A DNA stretch of 64,000 bases, taken from Peribacillus glennii. Its GTDB lineage: Bacteria; Bacillota; Bacilli; Bacillales; DSM-1321. Of this stretch, positions 1-9,260 are shown piece after piece (position 1 is the first letter of the stretch; the number at the start of each line of letters is the position of its first letter). Both the position numbers and the translations under genes were made by a program. Under the pieces are notes generated by a model. That model was not told the DNA's origin and did not search any database. It saw only the letters and a list, made by a program, of their open reading frames with translations. The DNA is taken from positions 1,426,001 to 1,490,000 of the forward strand of contig NZ_QVTD01000003.1 of NCBI RefSeq assembly GCF_003429105.1, in the 5' to 3' direction.

Positions 1-150
1 CGTAAACAGGGATTCGGGGACTTCGTTTAATTCGATAACGCGAATGCCTTCTTCCCGCAGGGCCTGCACTGCTTCCCTTCGGTTTGCCGCGATGACTGAT
101 CCTGTTTTTTTGCCGCGCTTATCCCTTCCTGTATATGAGAATTTAGCCAT
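1..150 (-). CDS. pilC: Type IV pilus inner-membrane platform protein PilC (N-terminal 50 residues, cut by window edge)
   Basis: Only the first 50 codons lie in the window; the gene runs off its left end. The visible N-terminus starts MAKFSYTGRD and continues with a stretch typical of the GspF/PilC cytoplasmic domain (A-x-x-R-x-E-A-V-x-x-L-R-x-x-G). PilC-type proteins form the inner-membrane platform on which the PilB and PilT ATPases work. The ATG overlaps the pilT stop by 8 nt and has AAGGTGG upstream inside pilT, so the two genes are translationally coupled. The family call rests on this short piece plus its place after pilB and pilT. Confidence 0.8.
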   Translation of the reverse strand, partial: MAKFSYTGRDKRGKKTGSVIAANRREAVQALREEGIRVIELNEVPESLFT

Positions 151-1192
151 TTACTTCCACCTTATCCTGTAAATACGAAAATGCCGCTTCCTTCGAAATT
201 CTCCCTGAATTCACCAATTCCTTGATGCTACTGTCAAATGTATGCATACCCTGGGCCCTTGACGTCTGCATGACATTAATAATTTGATGGATTTTTTCAT
301 TCCGGATCAAATTCGCGATCGCGGCATTATTGATCAGGATTTCTGTGGCGGCCCTTCTCCCTTTTTTATCATTGGTCGTAAACAGCCGCTGGGAAATAAT
401 CGACACCAGTACTGAGGCCAGCTGGATGCGTACCTGCGGCTGCTGGGCAGGAGGGAACACATCGATGATCCGGTCAATCGTCGAAGGGGCGCTTGAAGTA
501 TGCAAAGTTCCCAAAACAAGATGCCCGGTTTCAGCGGCTGTAATCGCGGTATGGATCGTTTCAAGGTCCCGCATTTCCCCTACCAGGATGATATCGGGAT
601 CCTGCCTTAGCGCCGCCCGGAGTCCATTCGCAAAATTATTCGTATCAAATCCGACTTCACGCTGGTCGATGATGCTGTTTTTGTGCTTATGTAAATATTC
701 GATTGGATCTTCCAATGTGATGATATGCTTACGCATCGTGTGATTCATGTATTGGATCATGGAAGCGAGTGTCGTCGATTTCCCGCTTCCCGTAGGGCCT
801 GTCACCAATACAAGACCCTGGGGTTTTTCGGCGATTTTTTTCAGGACCTCCGGCAATTCCAATTCTTCCAGTGACGGGATTCTCGTTGGCACAATCCTTA
901 TTGCCATTGCCACACAGGAACGCTGATAATAGGTATTCACCCGAAATCTCGATACGCCCGGGATCCCGTAGGAAAAATCGAGCTCTCCTTTTTCCTTGAA
1001 GGTTTCCCACATCGCCTCGGGAATTATGGCCTTTGCCATTCCTTCCGTATCTTCTGGCCTTAAACTGTCTTTCCCATATTTCTTCAGTTCGCCATTTAAC
1101 CTCATGATGGGCGGGACACCAACTGTGATATGTATATCAGAAGCCTTCAATTCAAACCCTGCACGCAATAGATGGTCAATTTTCGTTTTCAA
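143..1192 (-). CDS. pilT: Type IV pilus retraction ATPase PilT
   Basis: 349 aa, the usual length for PilT. It is a hexameric cytoplasmic ATPase that powers pilus depolymerisation and twitching. Visible are the Walker A GPTGSGKST (residues 132-140), the Asp box and Walker B in RQDPDIILVGEMRD, and the His box GHLVLGTLHT. Unlike PilB it has no MshEN domain and no tetracysteine zinc site, which separates retraction from extension ATPases. Translation appears to start at TTG with AGAGGTG 7 nt upstream. It lies 12 nt after pilB and overlaps pilC, so it belongs to the same operon. A dedicated PilT argues for a dynamic pilus and not just the ComG competence pseudopilus of B. subtilis, which lacks one. 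Confidence 0.95.
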   Translation of the reverse strand: MKTKIDHLLRAGFELKASDIHITVGVPPIMRLNGELKKYGKDSLRPEDTEGMAKAIIPEAMWETFKEKGELDFSYGIPGVSRFRVNTYYQRSCVAMAIRIVPTRIPSLEELELPEVLKKIAEKPQGLVLVTGPTGSGKSTTLASMIQYMNHTMRKHIITLEDPIEYLHKHKNSIIDQREVGFDTNNFANGLRAALRQDPDIILVGEMRDLETIHTAITAAETGHLVLGTLHTSSAPSTIDRIIDVFPPAQQPQVRIQLASVLVSIISQRLFTTNDKKGRRAATEILINNAAIANLIRNEKIHQIINVMQTSRAQGMHTFDSSIKELVNSGRISKEAAFSYLQDKVEVNG

Positions 1193-1204
1193 TGAAATGC
1201 ACCT

Positions 1205-2866
1205 CTATTCAAGTATCGCTACGCGAAGTATTTCTTCGGTAGTGGTCACGCCTTGCTTCACCTTAAGCAATCCATCATCTATCAAAAAAATCGTCTTATG
1301 CTTGATCGAAAGTTCACGCAGCTTTGTGAAGGACTCTCCGTTCATGATGATCCTCCTCATTTCGTCATTGATGACAAGAACTTCATGAAGGGCTATCCGG
1401 CCTTTATAGCCGGTCATGTTACAGGAGGAACACCCCGCACCTCGTGTGATACTCTCAATCTTTAATCCCCTTTTTGCAAATATCTCGATTTCCCTTCTGG
1501 TCGGCTCCTGCTTTCTGGCACAGTCACGGCAAACCTTGCGTACCAGCCGCTGTGCAACGATTCCGCTTAACGCGGAGGCAACCAGGAAGGGCTCTACTCC
1601 CATATCTGCCAATCTTGTGATCGTCCCAAGTGAATCATTTGTATGGATCGTGCTGAGCACGAGATGCCCTGTCAACGAAGCGCGGATGGCGACTTCCACC
1701 GTTTCTTTATCCCGGATTTCCCCAACCATGATGATATTCGGATCCTGTCGTAGAATGGAACGCAAACCTGCTGCAAAAGTCATGCCAACATTCGGGTTGA
1801 CCTGGATTTGGTTGATGCCTTCAAGCTGATACTCTACCGGATCCTCTATTGTCAAGATGTTTACATCTTCACTATTCAGGCGGTTCAGGGCCGCATAGAG
1901 GGTAGACGATTTCCCCGAACCCGTGGGCCCGGTGATCAGCACGATTCCGTTAGGCTGCTCTATCATGTTTACAAAGCGCTGATGGTTCAGCCTGTTGAAT
2001 CCCAGCTTATTAATGTCATTTAAAGAACTGCCAAGGTCAAGGATCCGCAATACAATTTTTTCTCCAAATACTGTTGGAAGCGTCGATACACGGAGATCGA
2101 CCGGATGGAAATCCAAATTGATCTTAATCCGCCCATCCTGAGGAATCCGGTGTTCTGTAATATCCAAATTGGCCATGATTTTAATTCTTGCAATCAGAAC
2201 ATTTTGCATGTTTTTCGGCAAGGCTTTTTCTGTCCGAAGCACCCCATCAATCCGATAGCGTACGATCACTTTCGTTTCCTGCGGATCAATGTGGATGTCG
2301 CTTGCTTTTTCAGTAACGGCATTGGAAAGGATTTGATTAACGAGCCTGACAACCGGCGAATCCTCGTCCACTGCTATTTCTTCTTGTTCCGGCTCTGTCC
2401 CTGGGAGGTTGCCGAGAAGCTCTTCAAGCCCTTCATCCACATCATAATACTTTGAAATCGAGCGCAATATATCATCCTTGGTCGCTATCGCCGTTTCAAT
2501 CTGAAAACCCGTTGCAAGCCGTAAATCATCCATCGCGTAGAAGTCCATTGGATCTGCCATGGCGACGAACAATTTTTCTCCCTCTTTTTTTAGCGGGATC
2601 AACAAGTTCCGTTTTGCCGTTTCTTTTGGGACCAGGCTAAAAAGCTTTGTATCGAACGGATAGCGGTACAAGCTGACATGCGGGATTCCCAGCTGAAATT
2701 CAAGTACCTCTATCAGCTGCTGCTCGGTAATGAACCCGAGTTGAAGCAGTGCATCCCCCAGCCGCTGGCCTTTGCTTTTTTCTTTTAATGCAGAATGAAG
2801 CTGATCCTCAGAAATCAGACCAGCTTCGACAAGTAAATCTCCTAGGCGTTTTCGGGTATGTGGCAT
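1205..2866 (-). CDS. pilB: Type IV pilus extension ATPase PilB with MshEN-type N-terminus
   Basis: 553 aa GspE/PilB family assembly ATPase. Residues 7-60 hold two MshEN-like repeats, each beginning RLGD and followed at regular spacing by Leu and Gly; in characterised proteins such repeats bind c-di-GMP. The first repeat has Lys where the consensus has Gln, while the second keeps Gln. The T2SSE core follows: Walker A GPTGSGKS (313-320), Asp box and Walker B in RQDPNIIMVGEIRD (373-386), His box GHLVLSTIHT, and a zinc site CRDC (446-449) with CSSC (479-482). All catalytic elements are present. The gene starts at ATG after GCGGGGAT and lies 21 nt after the VanW/G5 gene. c-di-GMP control is inferred from the motif. 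Confidence 0.95.
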   Translation of the reverse strand: MPHTRKRLGDLLVEAGLISEDQLHSALKEKSKGQRLGDALLQLGFITEQQLIEVLEFQLGIPHVSLYRYPFDTKLFSLVPKETAKRNLLIPLKKEGEKLFVAMADPMDFYAMDDLRLATGFQIETAIATKDDILRSISKYYDVDEGLEELLGNLPGTEPEQEEIAVDEDSPVVRLVNQILSNAVTEKASDIHIDPQETKVIVRYRIDGVLRTEKALPKNMQNVLIARIKIMANLDITEHRIPQDGRIKINLDFHPVDLRVSTLPTVFGEKIVLRILDLGSSLNDINKLGFNRLNHQRFVNMIEQPNGIVLITGPTGSGKSSTLYAALNRLNSEDVNILTIEDPVEYQLEGINQIQVNPNVGMTFAAGLRSILRQDPNIIMVGEIRDKETVEVAIRASLTGHLVLSTIHTNDSLGTITRLADMGVEPFLVASALSGIVAQRLVRKVCRDCARKQEPTRREIEIFAKRGLKIESITRGAGCSSCNMTGYKGRIALHEVLVINDEMRRIIMNGESFTKLRELSIKHKTIFLIDDGLLKVKQGVTTTEEILRVAILE

Positions 2867-2887
2867 CGGTTATCCCCGCTTTCCCGT

Positions 2888-4282
2888 TTATTTTTCTTCT
2901 CCGGCAGGCATGTCCGTTCCCTGCCCCGTATTATCTGAAGTTTGAGGTTCCGTCCCCTTTTCATCTCCTTCGTTGTCCTCTTCATCGACTTCTGTTCCGT
3001 CTTCAGATTCAGAATGAGCTCCCGGAACCGGCATAGGAACATTTTCATCTGTTGTAGAATCAGGAGTTTCCTGTTCCTCTTCTTCTCCTTCTTCTGCTCC
3101 CGTTTCCGCCTGTTCCGTTACCTGGACAGGTTCTACAGGGCTATGGACCACCACTTTGTGGACCGGGGCATAGAAATCCTCGGAAATTATTTCGGTTTTC
3201 ATTAGTTCCCCGGACTCGCCAAAGATTTTACGTACCATTTTTACTAACAGGCCAGTTTTTCCGCTTTCTATCACCTGGGTTTCACCTGATTCCAATCGGG
3301 CATTATATTGCTTAACCGTTTTAGGCGTAAAGCTCTGCTCATCCTTTTTGACGATGGAATATTTGTTCAGGAATGGCTGTCCCTTTAATATGGCTTCCAG
3401 CTTGTTTCCCTTCAATGAGAGCTGCAAGGAATAGGCCGAATCATTCAAGTTGGAAAACACCAGGTCCATTTGCTTTTTTTCGTCAACCTTTGCTTCATAG
3501 CCAAGCTTTGCGTATGAAGGAAGTGCATTGCTGATATACCGTTCTATGATAGAAAAGTTGGTTGGCAGGATGGCCTGGTAAATGGCTGTACCCATTATGC
3601 TCAATGCTGATGAATGGTGCATTTGGATGTCCTTTTCCTCTACAAGCCGCAAAAACGAAAACTGAGCTTTTGCGGGGATCTCTACTGTACCCATCTTTTT
3701 TAACAGCGCCTTGATTTCATTCAGGCTGCCCTCTGCATTGACCGTAGCCTTCGAAATGGTTTCGCTTTTCCTGACAGCTTCCGGAATATAGTTTTCAAGG
3801 TGGAATGTATAGCCTGATTCGTCCAGCATCGTTGCCCCGATCAGCAAATCGGCAGCCAATTTCTTCGTATCGATTTCCACTGTGCCAAGGGAAATGGAAG
3901 TCCTATAGATCATTTCTTCCAGGACCTCTTGATCCACATCCACAGCTGCCAGGTTTTTTTGCCCCTGCTTAAGGGTTCTAAGCGTTTCTTCAATATAAAA
4001 TTCGTACAAAGCGGTATCTGCCTCGGCTTTTTTCTCCTTATAGCTGAACGTGATTTTCGTTTTTGCCTTCCACTTCTCTACTTCTTCTTCTAGCAGCCTT
4101 TCAGCTTCGGCAGCGGTTTTTTCCGAAATATCTAAATGGCCAATAGCGGTCCCGGCCGCAAAGGCATCCGTGTTTTTGAATAAGGTATTGTAAGCCAAAG
4201 CGCCAAAATGCGAGAAACTGAATATATAAGCAGTTGATAACATTAGAGCAAGAAAGATCTTGATACTCTGCTGGTTTCCCAC
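2888..4282 (-). CDS. VanW-like/G5 domain protein of the pilus operon
   Basis: About 464 aa. An N-terminal hydrophobic stretch (FLALMLSTAYIFSFSHFGALAY) is a signal anchor, so the bulk should be extracytoplasmic. The middle resembles VanW family proteins, with a V-E-I-P-A-x-A-x-F-S-F motif followed by a region ending in a strand-rich block. Next comes a G5-like module (about 310-385), then a low-complexity acidic Glu/Pro/Asp/Thr tail of about 85 residues. The upstream GTG at 4291 has only 1 nt between it and AAGGAG; the GTG at 4282 has about 10 nt and is preferred. G5 domains are associated with binding N-acetylated sugars, and VanW has no established biochemical activity. A role in anchoring or passing the pilus through peptidoglycan is inference from operon position. 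Confidence 0.75.
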   Translation of the reverse strand: MGNQQSIKIFLALMLSTAYIFSFSHFGALAYNTLFKNTDAFAAGTAIGHLDISEKTAAEAERLLEEEVEKWKAKTKITFSYKEKKAEADTALYEFYIEETLRTLKQGQKNLAAVDVDQEVLEEMIYRTSISLGTVEIDTKKLAADLLIGATMLDESGYTFHLENYIPEAVRKSETISKATVNAEGSLNEIKALLKKMGTVEIPAKAQFSFLRLVEEKDIQMHHSSALSIMGTAIYQAILPTNFSIIERYISNALPSYAKLGYEAKVDEKKQMDLVFSNLNDSAYSLQLSLKGNKLEAILKGQPFLNKYSIVKKDEQSFTPKTVKQYNARLESGETQVIESGKTGLLVKMVRKIFGESGELMKTEIISEDFYAPVHKVVVHSPVEPVQVTEQAETGAEEGEEEEQETPDSTTDENVPMPVPGAHSESEDGTEVDEEDNEGDEKGTEPQTSDNTGQGTDMPAGEEK

Positions 4283-4303
4283 ATCACACACACTCCTTGT
4301 TGA

Positions 4304-6607
4304 TTACGCTTCAACATTCATCGACAAGCCGCCGATTACACCCTGGCGTTCCTGTTGTGCTCTCCTGATATCATCCTCCGTTAAAACAGTACCCCCGGAA
4401 AATAGCACGTTTCCTTCGCGATCTGCAAAATCCTTCAGTAGTTTTTTGCCATTTAGCAATTCGACTTGTTTTTCCTTTAAATCCGCACTTTCTTTTAAAA
4501 CCCTCTCATCATCATTGGCTGTTTCCTCTTCTGGAATTTGATTCACCAGCTGTTCAGCCGATTCCAAGAAATGCTCAGAAGCATCTTCGGTAACGATTAA
4601 AATATCCTTGCCGTATGTAAGCACGGTTTCAGAAGGAAGGACGATTTCCTTTTCCTTTAGCTTGATGAGCATCCCGATGACATTCCCGTTTTCATCATCA
4701 ATAAAGTATTCAAGCACTGATCCGAGAAGTTGTCCTTTACGGGTAATCACTTTGGCGTCTGTAATTTTTATCTTCTTATTTACAAGCTGGTTGGCGATCG
4801 GAATCTCATTCAGATCAATCACTGAATTTTCGCTTTCAACCGTTACCGCATATTCGCCGATCCCGATCACCTTTTTGAAGGGAATTGCTTTCACGCTTCC
4901 CTGCCAGTCTTCATGCTCAATCGTTAAAAATTCGACAGAACCCTTTTCAGGATTGATCACGAGTGTTTTGACGGTCCCGATTTCCTGTCCTTCTGATATA
5001 CTGATGATTGGAAATCCTAATATTTCTGCGCTTTTTTTCATCTCTTTCATAAACTGCAGCTGTTGAAAAACGATCGGGTAACCTTCATATTTCACCATCA
5101 GTTCAGTAAGCGGGCCCTGCAATTTTTCTTTGCTTACTGATTGAAAATAATAATCGATTAAAATGCTTGAAAATGTATAGTAATCCTCGTATGACAGCTC
5201 CGGTTGCAAATAGGCCTTTAGCATTTCTTCAAACTCGTTTGGTTCCAGGATAGAACGGGCTGTTTCAATCTGGGACAGCATATTATTTAGTAACTCCCTA
5301 TCCAGATTGGCTCCTTCCGGTTTCAGTTCTTGCAGTGTTGCACCATGTGACGGCAAAGCTGTCTTGGAGTCATTTTCATCAGCAGTAATTCCAGTCGAGT
5401 CTTCAGTTAATTCTTCTTCCGGCAACATTTCAACCATGGATTCTTCTTGGGAAACCTGGCCTATTTCCATTTCCAAACCAATCAGTTCATCATTCGAAAG
5501 ATTCATATTTTCATAAATATTATCAGGGACAATGCTCTCATTTCCACCCGCCAATGTCTGGTTTTCTTCATCCGGAATAGATTCTAATTCTTCCGATGGA
5601 ACTGGTTCATAAGCAGGATAAGGCTTAGTTTGATGAAAGTCGGCATTTTCTGTTATTTCCGGAAGAAACCCATCATCATTATTACCCTTTAATTCTTCAA
5701 GAATAAATGGCGAAACATCATATAGCTGGCCGGGTCCGGATTGTTCGCAGTCTTGCTTCTCTGCTATATTTTCATCTTCGAGCAGCTTTTCAATCTCCGC
5801 CATATAATACGATTCATTTGCCAATTCAGCTGCTGCCGATTCCCCGGATTCTGCATACACATGCAATTCTCTGTCATGTATAAAAGCAGTTTCATCATCA
5901 AGAAGCAACTCATCTATCGGTTCCTCGAAGCCGCTCAAATCCCCGCCGGGTTGAGGGGAATTCTCCAAAACTGGTAACTCGGACTCTCCAGAATCCAATA
6001 CCCTGTTTTGTAAAAAAGCAATGTCATTATCAAATGGCAACTCGTCCATTGATTCCTCGAATCCACGTAAATCTCCGGCAGTCTTTGGGACATCTTCCAA
6101 CACTGGTGCCTGATCACTTAGAGTATCAGAGAGATCAATCTCACTCCTACCAATCTCTAATGCTGCTTTACTTTGCTGTTTAGTTTCTATTCCTTCCGGC
6201 ACTCCATTTTTTAGAGAATCAATGTGTAGTACATCATTAGGCAAGTAATGATCCAACAGTTCATTTTCTTTCACAAAAGCGTCTTCATGTTCATTTGAAT
6301 CATAGGTGTGATAGGCTTCATACTCGCCATAAACACTCTCATGTGATGCCGCCGTTTCACCGAATGCGAGCAGCAGCTGTTCCGAACGTTTCCCTATGAT
6401 TAGAGCGACCGGCAGCAATAACAGTATAGAAAACAATGCGGCTGTCCATAGAGAAAAAGTAAAGCTGGCCAACAAGCCAATTAATGAAACGAATAATGAA
6501 GCCCCAATTATCGCTATTTTTCCTTTCCCATTCAAACCGAGAGGCAAAAAATAGATAATTGGTACTAATAGAATAAGAGAAAGTGCCATAAAAATGAAAG
6601 TCTCCAT
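4304..6607 (-). CDS. Membrane protein with acidic linker and C-terminal PRC-barrel domains, first gene of the pilus operon
   Basis: 767 aa. Residues 1-75 contain about three transmembrane helices. A long, very acidic, probably disordered region (about 90-440) follows and contains an internal duplication (LRGFEESMDELPFDND and LSGFEEPIDELLLDDE, each preceded by a PVLE motif). The C-terminal part has two PRC-barrel-like units (EIGTVKTLVINPEKGSVEFLTI and QLLGSVLEYFIDDENGNVIGML) and a segment ending with RREGNVLFSGG-like strands. PRC-barrels are found in RimM, photosystem H subunits and sporulation proteins, usually as protein-binding modules. It heads the leftward operon, 21 nt before the VanW/G5 gene. 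I know of no characterised homologue; a scaffold for the assembly machine is a guess. Confidence 0.7.
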   Translation of the reverse strand: METFIFMALSLILLVPIIYFLPLGLNGKGKIAIIGASLFVSLIGLLASFTFSLWTAALFSILLLLPVALIIGKRSEQLLLAFGETAASHESVYGEYEAYHTYDSNEHEDAFVKENELLDHYLPNDVLHIDSLKNGVPEGIETKQQSKAALEIGRSEIDLSDTLSDQAPVLEDVPKTAGDLRGFEESMDELPFDNDIAFLQNRVLDSGESELPVLENSPQPGGDLSGFEEPIDELLLDDETAFIHDRELHVYAESGESAAAELANESYYMAEIEKLLEDENIAEKQDCEQSGPGQLYDVSPFILEELKGNNDDGFLPEITENADFHQTKPYPAYEPVPSEELESIPDEENQTLAGGNESIVPDNIYENMNLSNDELIGLEMEIGQVSQEESMVEMLPEEELTEDSTGITADENDSKTALPSHGATLQELKPEGANLDRELLNNMLSQIETARSILEPNEFEEMLKAYLQPELSYEDYYTFSSILIDYYFQSVSKEKLQGPLTELMVKYEGYPIVFQQLQFMKEMKKSAEILGFPIISISEGQEIGTVKTLVINPEKGSVEFLTIEHEDWQGSVKAIPFKKVIGIGEYAVTVESENSVIDLNEIPIANQLVNKKIKITDAKVITRKGQLLGSVLEYFIDDENGNVIGMLIKLKEKEIVLPSETVLTYGKDILIVTEDASEHFLESAEQLVNQIPEEETANDDERVLKESADLKEKQVELLNGKKLLKDFADREGNVLFSGGTVLTEDDIRRAQQERQGVIGGLSMNVEA

Positions 6608-6781
6608 TCTGCACCCCGCTTCTTAATAATTTAGCAACTTTATCATAAATAAGAAATTCTGCCTATTTTTCCTAATTTCAATTATAAAGTATTGTATAAT
6701 AATTGTAAGTGATTTAAAAGTCTACAACTGAAGATATTAGTCAAATTTACATACTTTTTGGCGAAAAATGGGGGATTCGCG
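6608..6781. promoter_or_regulatory. Divergent intergenic region between the two pilus transcription units
   Basis: AT-rich 174-bp region between the leftward PRC/VanW/pilBTC operon and the rightward prepilin genes. A TATAAT occurs on each strand near 6680-6700. The leftward one has TTACAA 16 nt upstream, a weak -35. No convincing -35 was found for the rightward unit. Both operons are probably expressed from here, but exact promoters are uncertain. Confidence 0.4.
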
Positions 6782-7261
6782 GTGAAACAGAAAAAACTGA
6801 TGAATAACAAAGGCTTTACCCTCATCGAGCTTCTCGTCTCCTTTGTGATCCTTAGCATATTTCTTGGCGTAGTCGGCTCTGCCCTTCAGAACAGCTTCTC
6901 GCAAAACACTAGGGCAGACAATAAACTGAACTCTATTTATCTCGCAAAGAATACTTTGGAATATTACAAGAACCAGAGTTTTGAATTTACTCAAAGTCAA
7001 TTAGATAAAAGGGAGTGTCAAGATCCTGAAACGGGTGCGAAAATGGGAATTGAAGTTGTACCCGATAATATTATGACACTTCCGGAAAATGAAAAAGAGA
7101 AACTGAAAAATTACCAAGTCTGTGTGGAATTTACTCAGCCATCAAATGAAAAACTTATAGATAAACTGATAAAAATTAAAATTAGGGTTTGGACGACGGT
7201 CAATGGCAAACTAACAAAATATGAAAACATTGAAGGATATAAAAGAAATGAAACTCAATGA
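6782..7261 (+). CDS. Prepilin-type N-terminal cleavage/methylation protein (minor pilin, PilV/PilI-like)
   Basis: 159 aa from a GTG start at 6782 that has GGGGG about 8 nt upstream; an in-frame TTG at 6758 would put 8 residues in front and lacks a site. The leader ends NNKG and the mature protein would begin FTLIELLVSFVIL, with the conserved Glu5 and a hydrophobic helix, the class III signal recognised by prepilin peptidase. The C-terminal about 110 residues are charged and hydrophilic with two cysteines (around 80 and 111), so a disulfide is possible. The next gene overlaps its end. Size and position at the head of a minor-pilin cluster suggest a priming or tip subunit. No prepilin peptidase gene is in the window. 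Confidence 0.85.
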   Translation: MKQKKLMNNKGFTLIELLVSFVILSIFLGVVGSALQNSFSQNTRADNKLNSIYLAKNTLEYYKNQSFEFTQSQLDKRECQDPETGAKMGIEVVPDNIMTLPENEKEKLKNYQVCVEFTQPSNEKLIDKLIKIKIRVWTTVNGKLTKYENIEGYKRNETQ

Positions 7262-7763
7262 TAAAGGTTTGACCTTAGTTGAAGTATTGGTATCAATCAG
7301 CATTTTTTTTGTGCTGTCCTCCCTTGTCTACGGCATCTTTTTTTCATCGGTCAACAGCTCGAAAAAAGTGGTGGACCACAATGAACTGAGAAACGAGCTG
7401 GTGATGGTAGCTGAGCAGATTAATGATTTTTGCGACAATGCACAAGAGTTTAAAATTGATGAAGTTGTTAACGGGGAAGTAACTGCAATTCAAGTTGTGG
7501 ATGTACATGATAAGGGGCAATCCACTCCTCTAAAAATAATAAAAAAGGAAGATGGGGACTTATTCTTAATTGAATCAAATATAGAAAGAATGATAAATAG
7601 TGATTATGCCACTGCTGAAAAAACAAGTTTGACAGTAAATAATGATGGAAATCTGGAGTTTAACTTTGTCATCAGCTTTAAAGACAGCACCCGGCAAGCA
7701 AAGGCTCAATCCCTTTTTACTATTTATGATGTGGAGGAGGGCGGCAATGAACCGACTCAATAA
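7248..7763 (+). CDS. Prepilin-type N-terminal cleavage/methylation protein (minor pilin, PilW-like)
   Basis: 171 aa from the ATG at 7248; an earlier in-frame ATG at 7221 is less likely because it would add a long leader. Start and upstream stop overlap by 14 nt. The leader ends NDKG before LTLVEVLVSISIFFVLSSLVYGIFF, giving the G/L cleavage point, Glu5 and a 20-residue helix. Two cysteines are absent here, unlike the preceding gene; the remainder is a soluble domain of mixed strand and helix character. Second gene of the three-gene cluster, probably a minor pilin co-incorporated with its neighbours. Which pilin position it fills is not decidable from sequence alone. Confidence 0.82.
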   Translation: MKLNDKGLTLVEVLVSISIFFVLSSLVYGIFFSSVNSSKKVVDHNELRNELVMVAEQINDFCDNAQEFKIDEVVNGEVTAIQVVDVHDKGQSTPLKIIKKEDGDLFLIESNIERMINSDYATAEKTSLTVNNDGNLEFNFVISFKDSTRQAKAQSLFTIYDVEEGGNEPTQ

Positions 7764-9258
7764 TCAAAGAGGCTATGCCTTTATAGTTGTCCTGCTTTTT
7801 ATCGTGTTAATTGGATTGACCACCATTACGCTTGCAGGGTTTGCATTAAACGCGCAAAAAACCATTCAGGTTTCAAAGACAACTGTGGAAGAGAAAATCG
7901 ATTCTGAAATGGCTATGGATGAAGCAATGGCAAAAATCCAAGTATATTTGAATGGGATCAACACCCAGCTACAGGCATCCTCAGGTATCCAGCTACCTCA
8001 CATGCATCAGAAATTGCAAGAAATGGTTATTCAATTGAATTCTGATAGTAACCAAGAATATTTCCTTTCAGCGCCACAAATGATCAATCCAGACAACCAT
8101 GAATTTCTGCAAGTTAAAATAGACATTACCATACCAGAAAACAAAAAAGGAAAACTACTGACTAAATCTATTATCTTGACAACTGTATCTGAAATCTTTA
8201 AGTATAGTGTTTTTAGCAATAACGATTTGTATTTATATGGAAAATCCGAAATAAATGGAAATGTTTATATAGACAATAATTTGAGGCTTTCAGAATATGT
8301 GACATTTAAGGGACCTTTAGGATTTTTTGAATTTGGATTCAAGAACGGTTATCCTACTATAAACGGGCTTTTAACAATGAAACTGAATAATTATTATTAT
8401 AATTATCGATATCCATTTATTAGCTCTGACCATTGGTATCCTATTCAAAATCCAGCTCAAAAACTGCCGGATTATTTTCGTAAAGCTCCTGAAATTAAAA
8501 ATAACGCCGAAAATTTGACTCCTTTGGATGTAAGAGAGAGCATTGACTCAAAAGAAATACCTGAAGTAACGACAGCGGTACAATATAATGAATTAAGGAT
8601 TAAACGTGGTCAAAAGGAAGTAATAAATAGCGATATTATTATAGAAAATGATCTAACGATTGAAGACAATGGATATTTAGAAGTTAATGGAAATATTTAT
8701 ATAAAGGGAAATCTTAAGGTAAGGCCGTCATATCGATATCATAATCAAGGACAAGCAACACTTAAAGTTCAAAGCAACAGCTATATTTACGTTGGCCTGA
8801 ACGCTGAAATGAATAATGTTAACTTGGATGCACCAGTTTATATTAATGGCAGTGCAGAACTTTTCAATAATCTAAATACCAATAGTACCATTTATGCTAA
8901 CTCAACTATTGAGGCTGTCGGGATGACGAAAAATATAGATGGAACTCTTGTCCTAATCAGTGAAGAAAATATTAGCCTTGCTTTTAACAATAGAGGTTAT
9001 GATTCCAAGGATTTGAATGTATATCTTTATTCTAAAAAAGATATTGAGATTTGGGGTTATGGAGCCGAATTATTCGGTTACGATTCCAACGTTGTCCTTA
9101 ATGGTGGCGTTTATGGAGAGAATATCTATTTAAAATCGATGGATGACCGGGTGAAAATAAACTATAAAGAAGACATAATCGATAATCCTCCTAGAGGCAT
9201 ACCAACTGTTCAAAAAATTTCCATGAAAGAATCGAAATCAACCTATAAAAGGGAATAA
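7747..9258 (+). CDS. Large PilX-like pilus-associated protein with strand-repeat C-terminus
   Basis: 503 aa from the ATG at 7747, which has GGAGGAGG close upstream and overlaps the previous stop by 17 nt. The N-terminus (NNQRGYAFIVVLLFIVLIGLT) resembles PilX_N proteins: a Gly before a hydrophobic helix but no Glu5. About residues 165-480 contain many short strand-turn units rich in Asn, Gly, Tyr and Ile (for example VNGNIYIKGNL and INGNVYIDNNL), suggesting a beta-solenoid like those of adhesins or polymer-forming proteins. It is much longer than classical PilX (about 170-200 aa). A surface-exposed tip or adhesive role is plausible but inferred. A strong terminator follows immediately. Confidence 0.7.
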   Translation: MNRLNNQRGYAFIVVLLFIVLIGLTTITLAGFALNAQKTIQVSKTTVEEKIDSEMAMDEAMAKIQVYLNGINTQLQASSGIQLPHMHQKLQEMVIQLNSDSNQEYFLSAPQMINPDNHEFLQVKIDITIPENKKGKLLTKSIILTTVSEIFKYSVFSNNDLYLYGKSEINGNVYIDNNLRLSEYVTFKGPLGFFEFGFKNGYPTINGLLTMKLNNYYYNYRYPFISSDHWYPIQNPAQKLPDYFRKAPEIKNNAENLTPLDVRESIDSKEIPEVTTAVQYNELRIKRGQKEVINSDIIIENDLTIEDNGYLEVNGNIYIKGNLKVRPSYRYHNQGQATLKVQSNSYIYVGLNAEMNNVNLDAPVYINGSAELFNNLNTNSTIYANSTIEAVGMTKNIDGTLVLISEENISLAFNNRGYDSKDLNVYLYSKKDIEIWGYGAELFGYDSNVVLNGGVYGENIYLKSMDDRVKINYKEDIIDNPPRGIPTVQKISMKESKSTYKRE

Positions 9259-9260
9259 AA

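Noticed and set aside
4260-6117. Antisense open frames within the PRC and VanW/G5 genes
   Set aside because: They are shadows of the leftward genes, without start sites or domain features.
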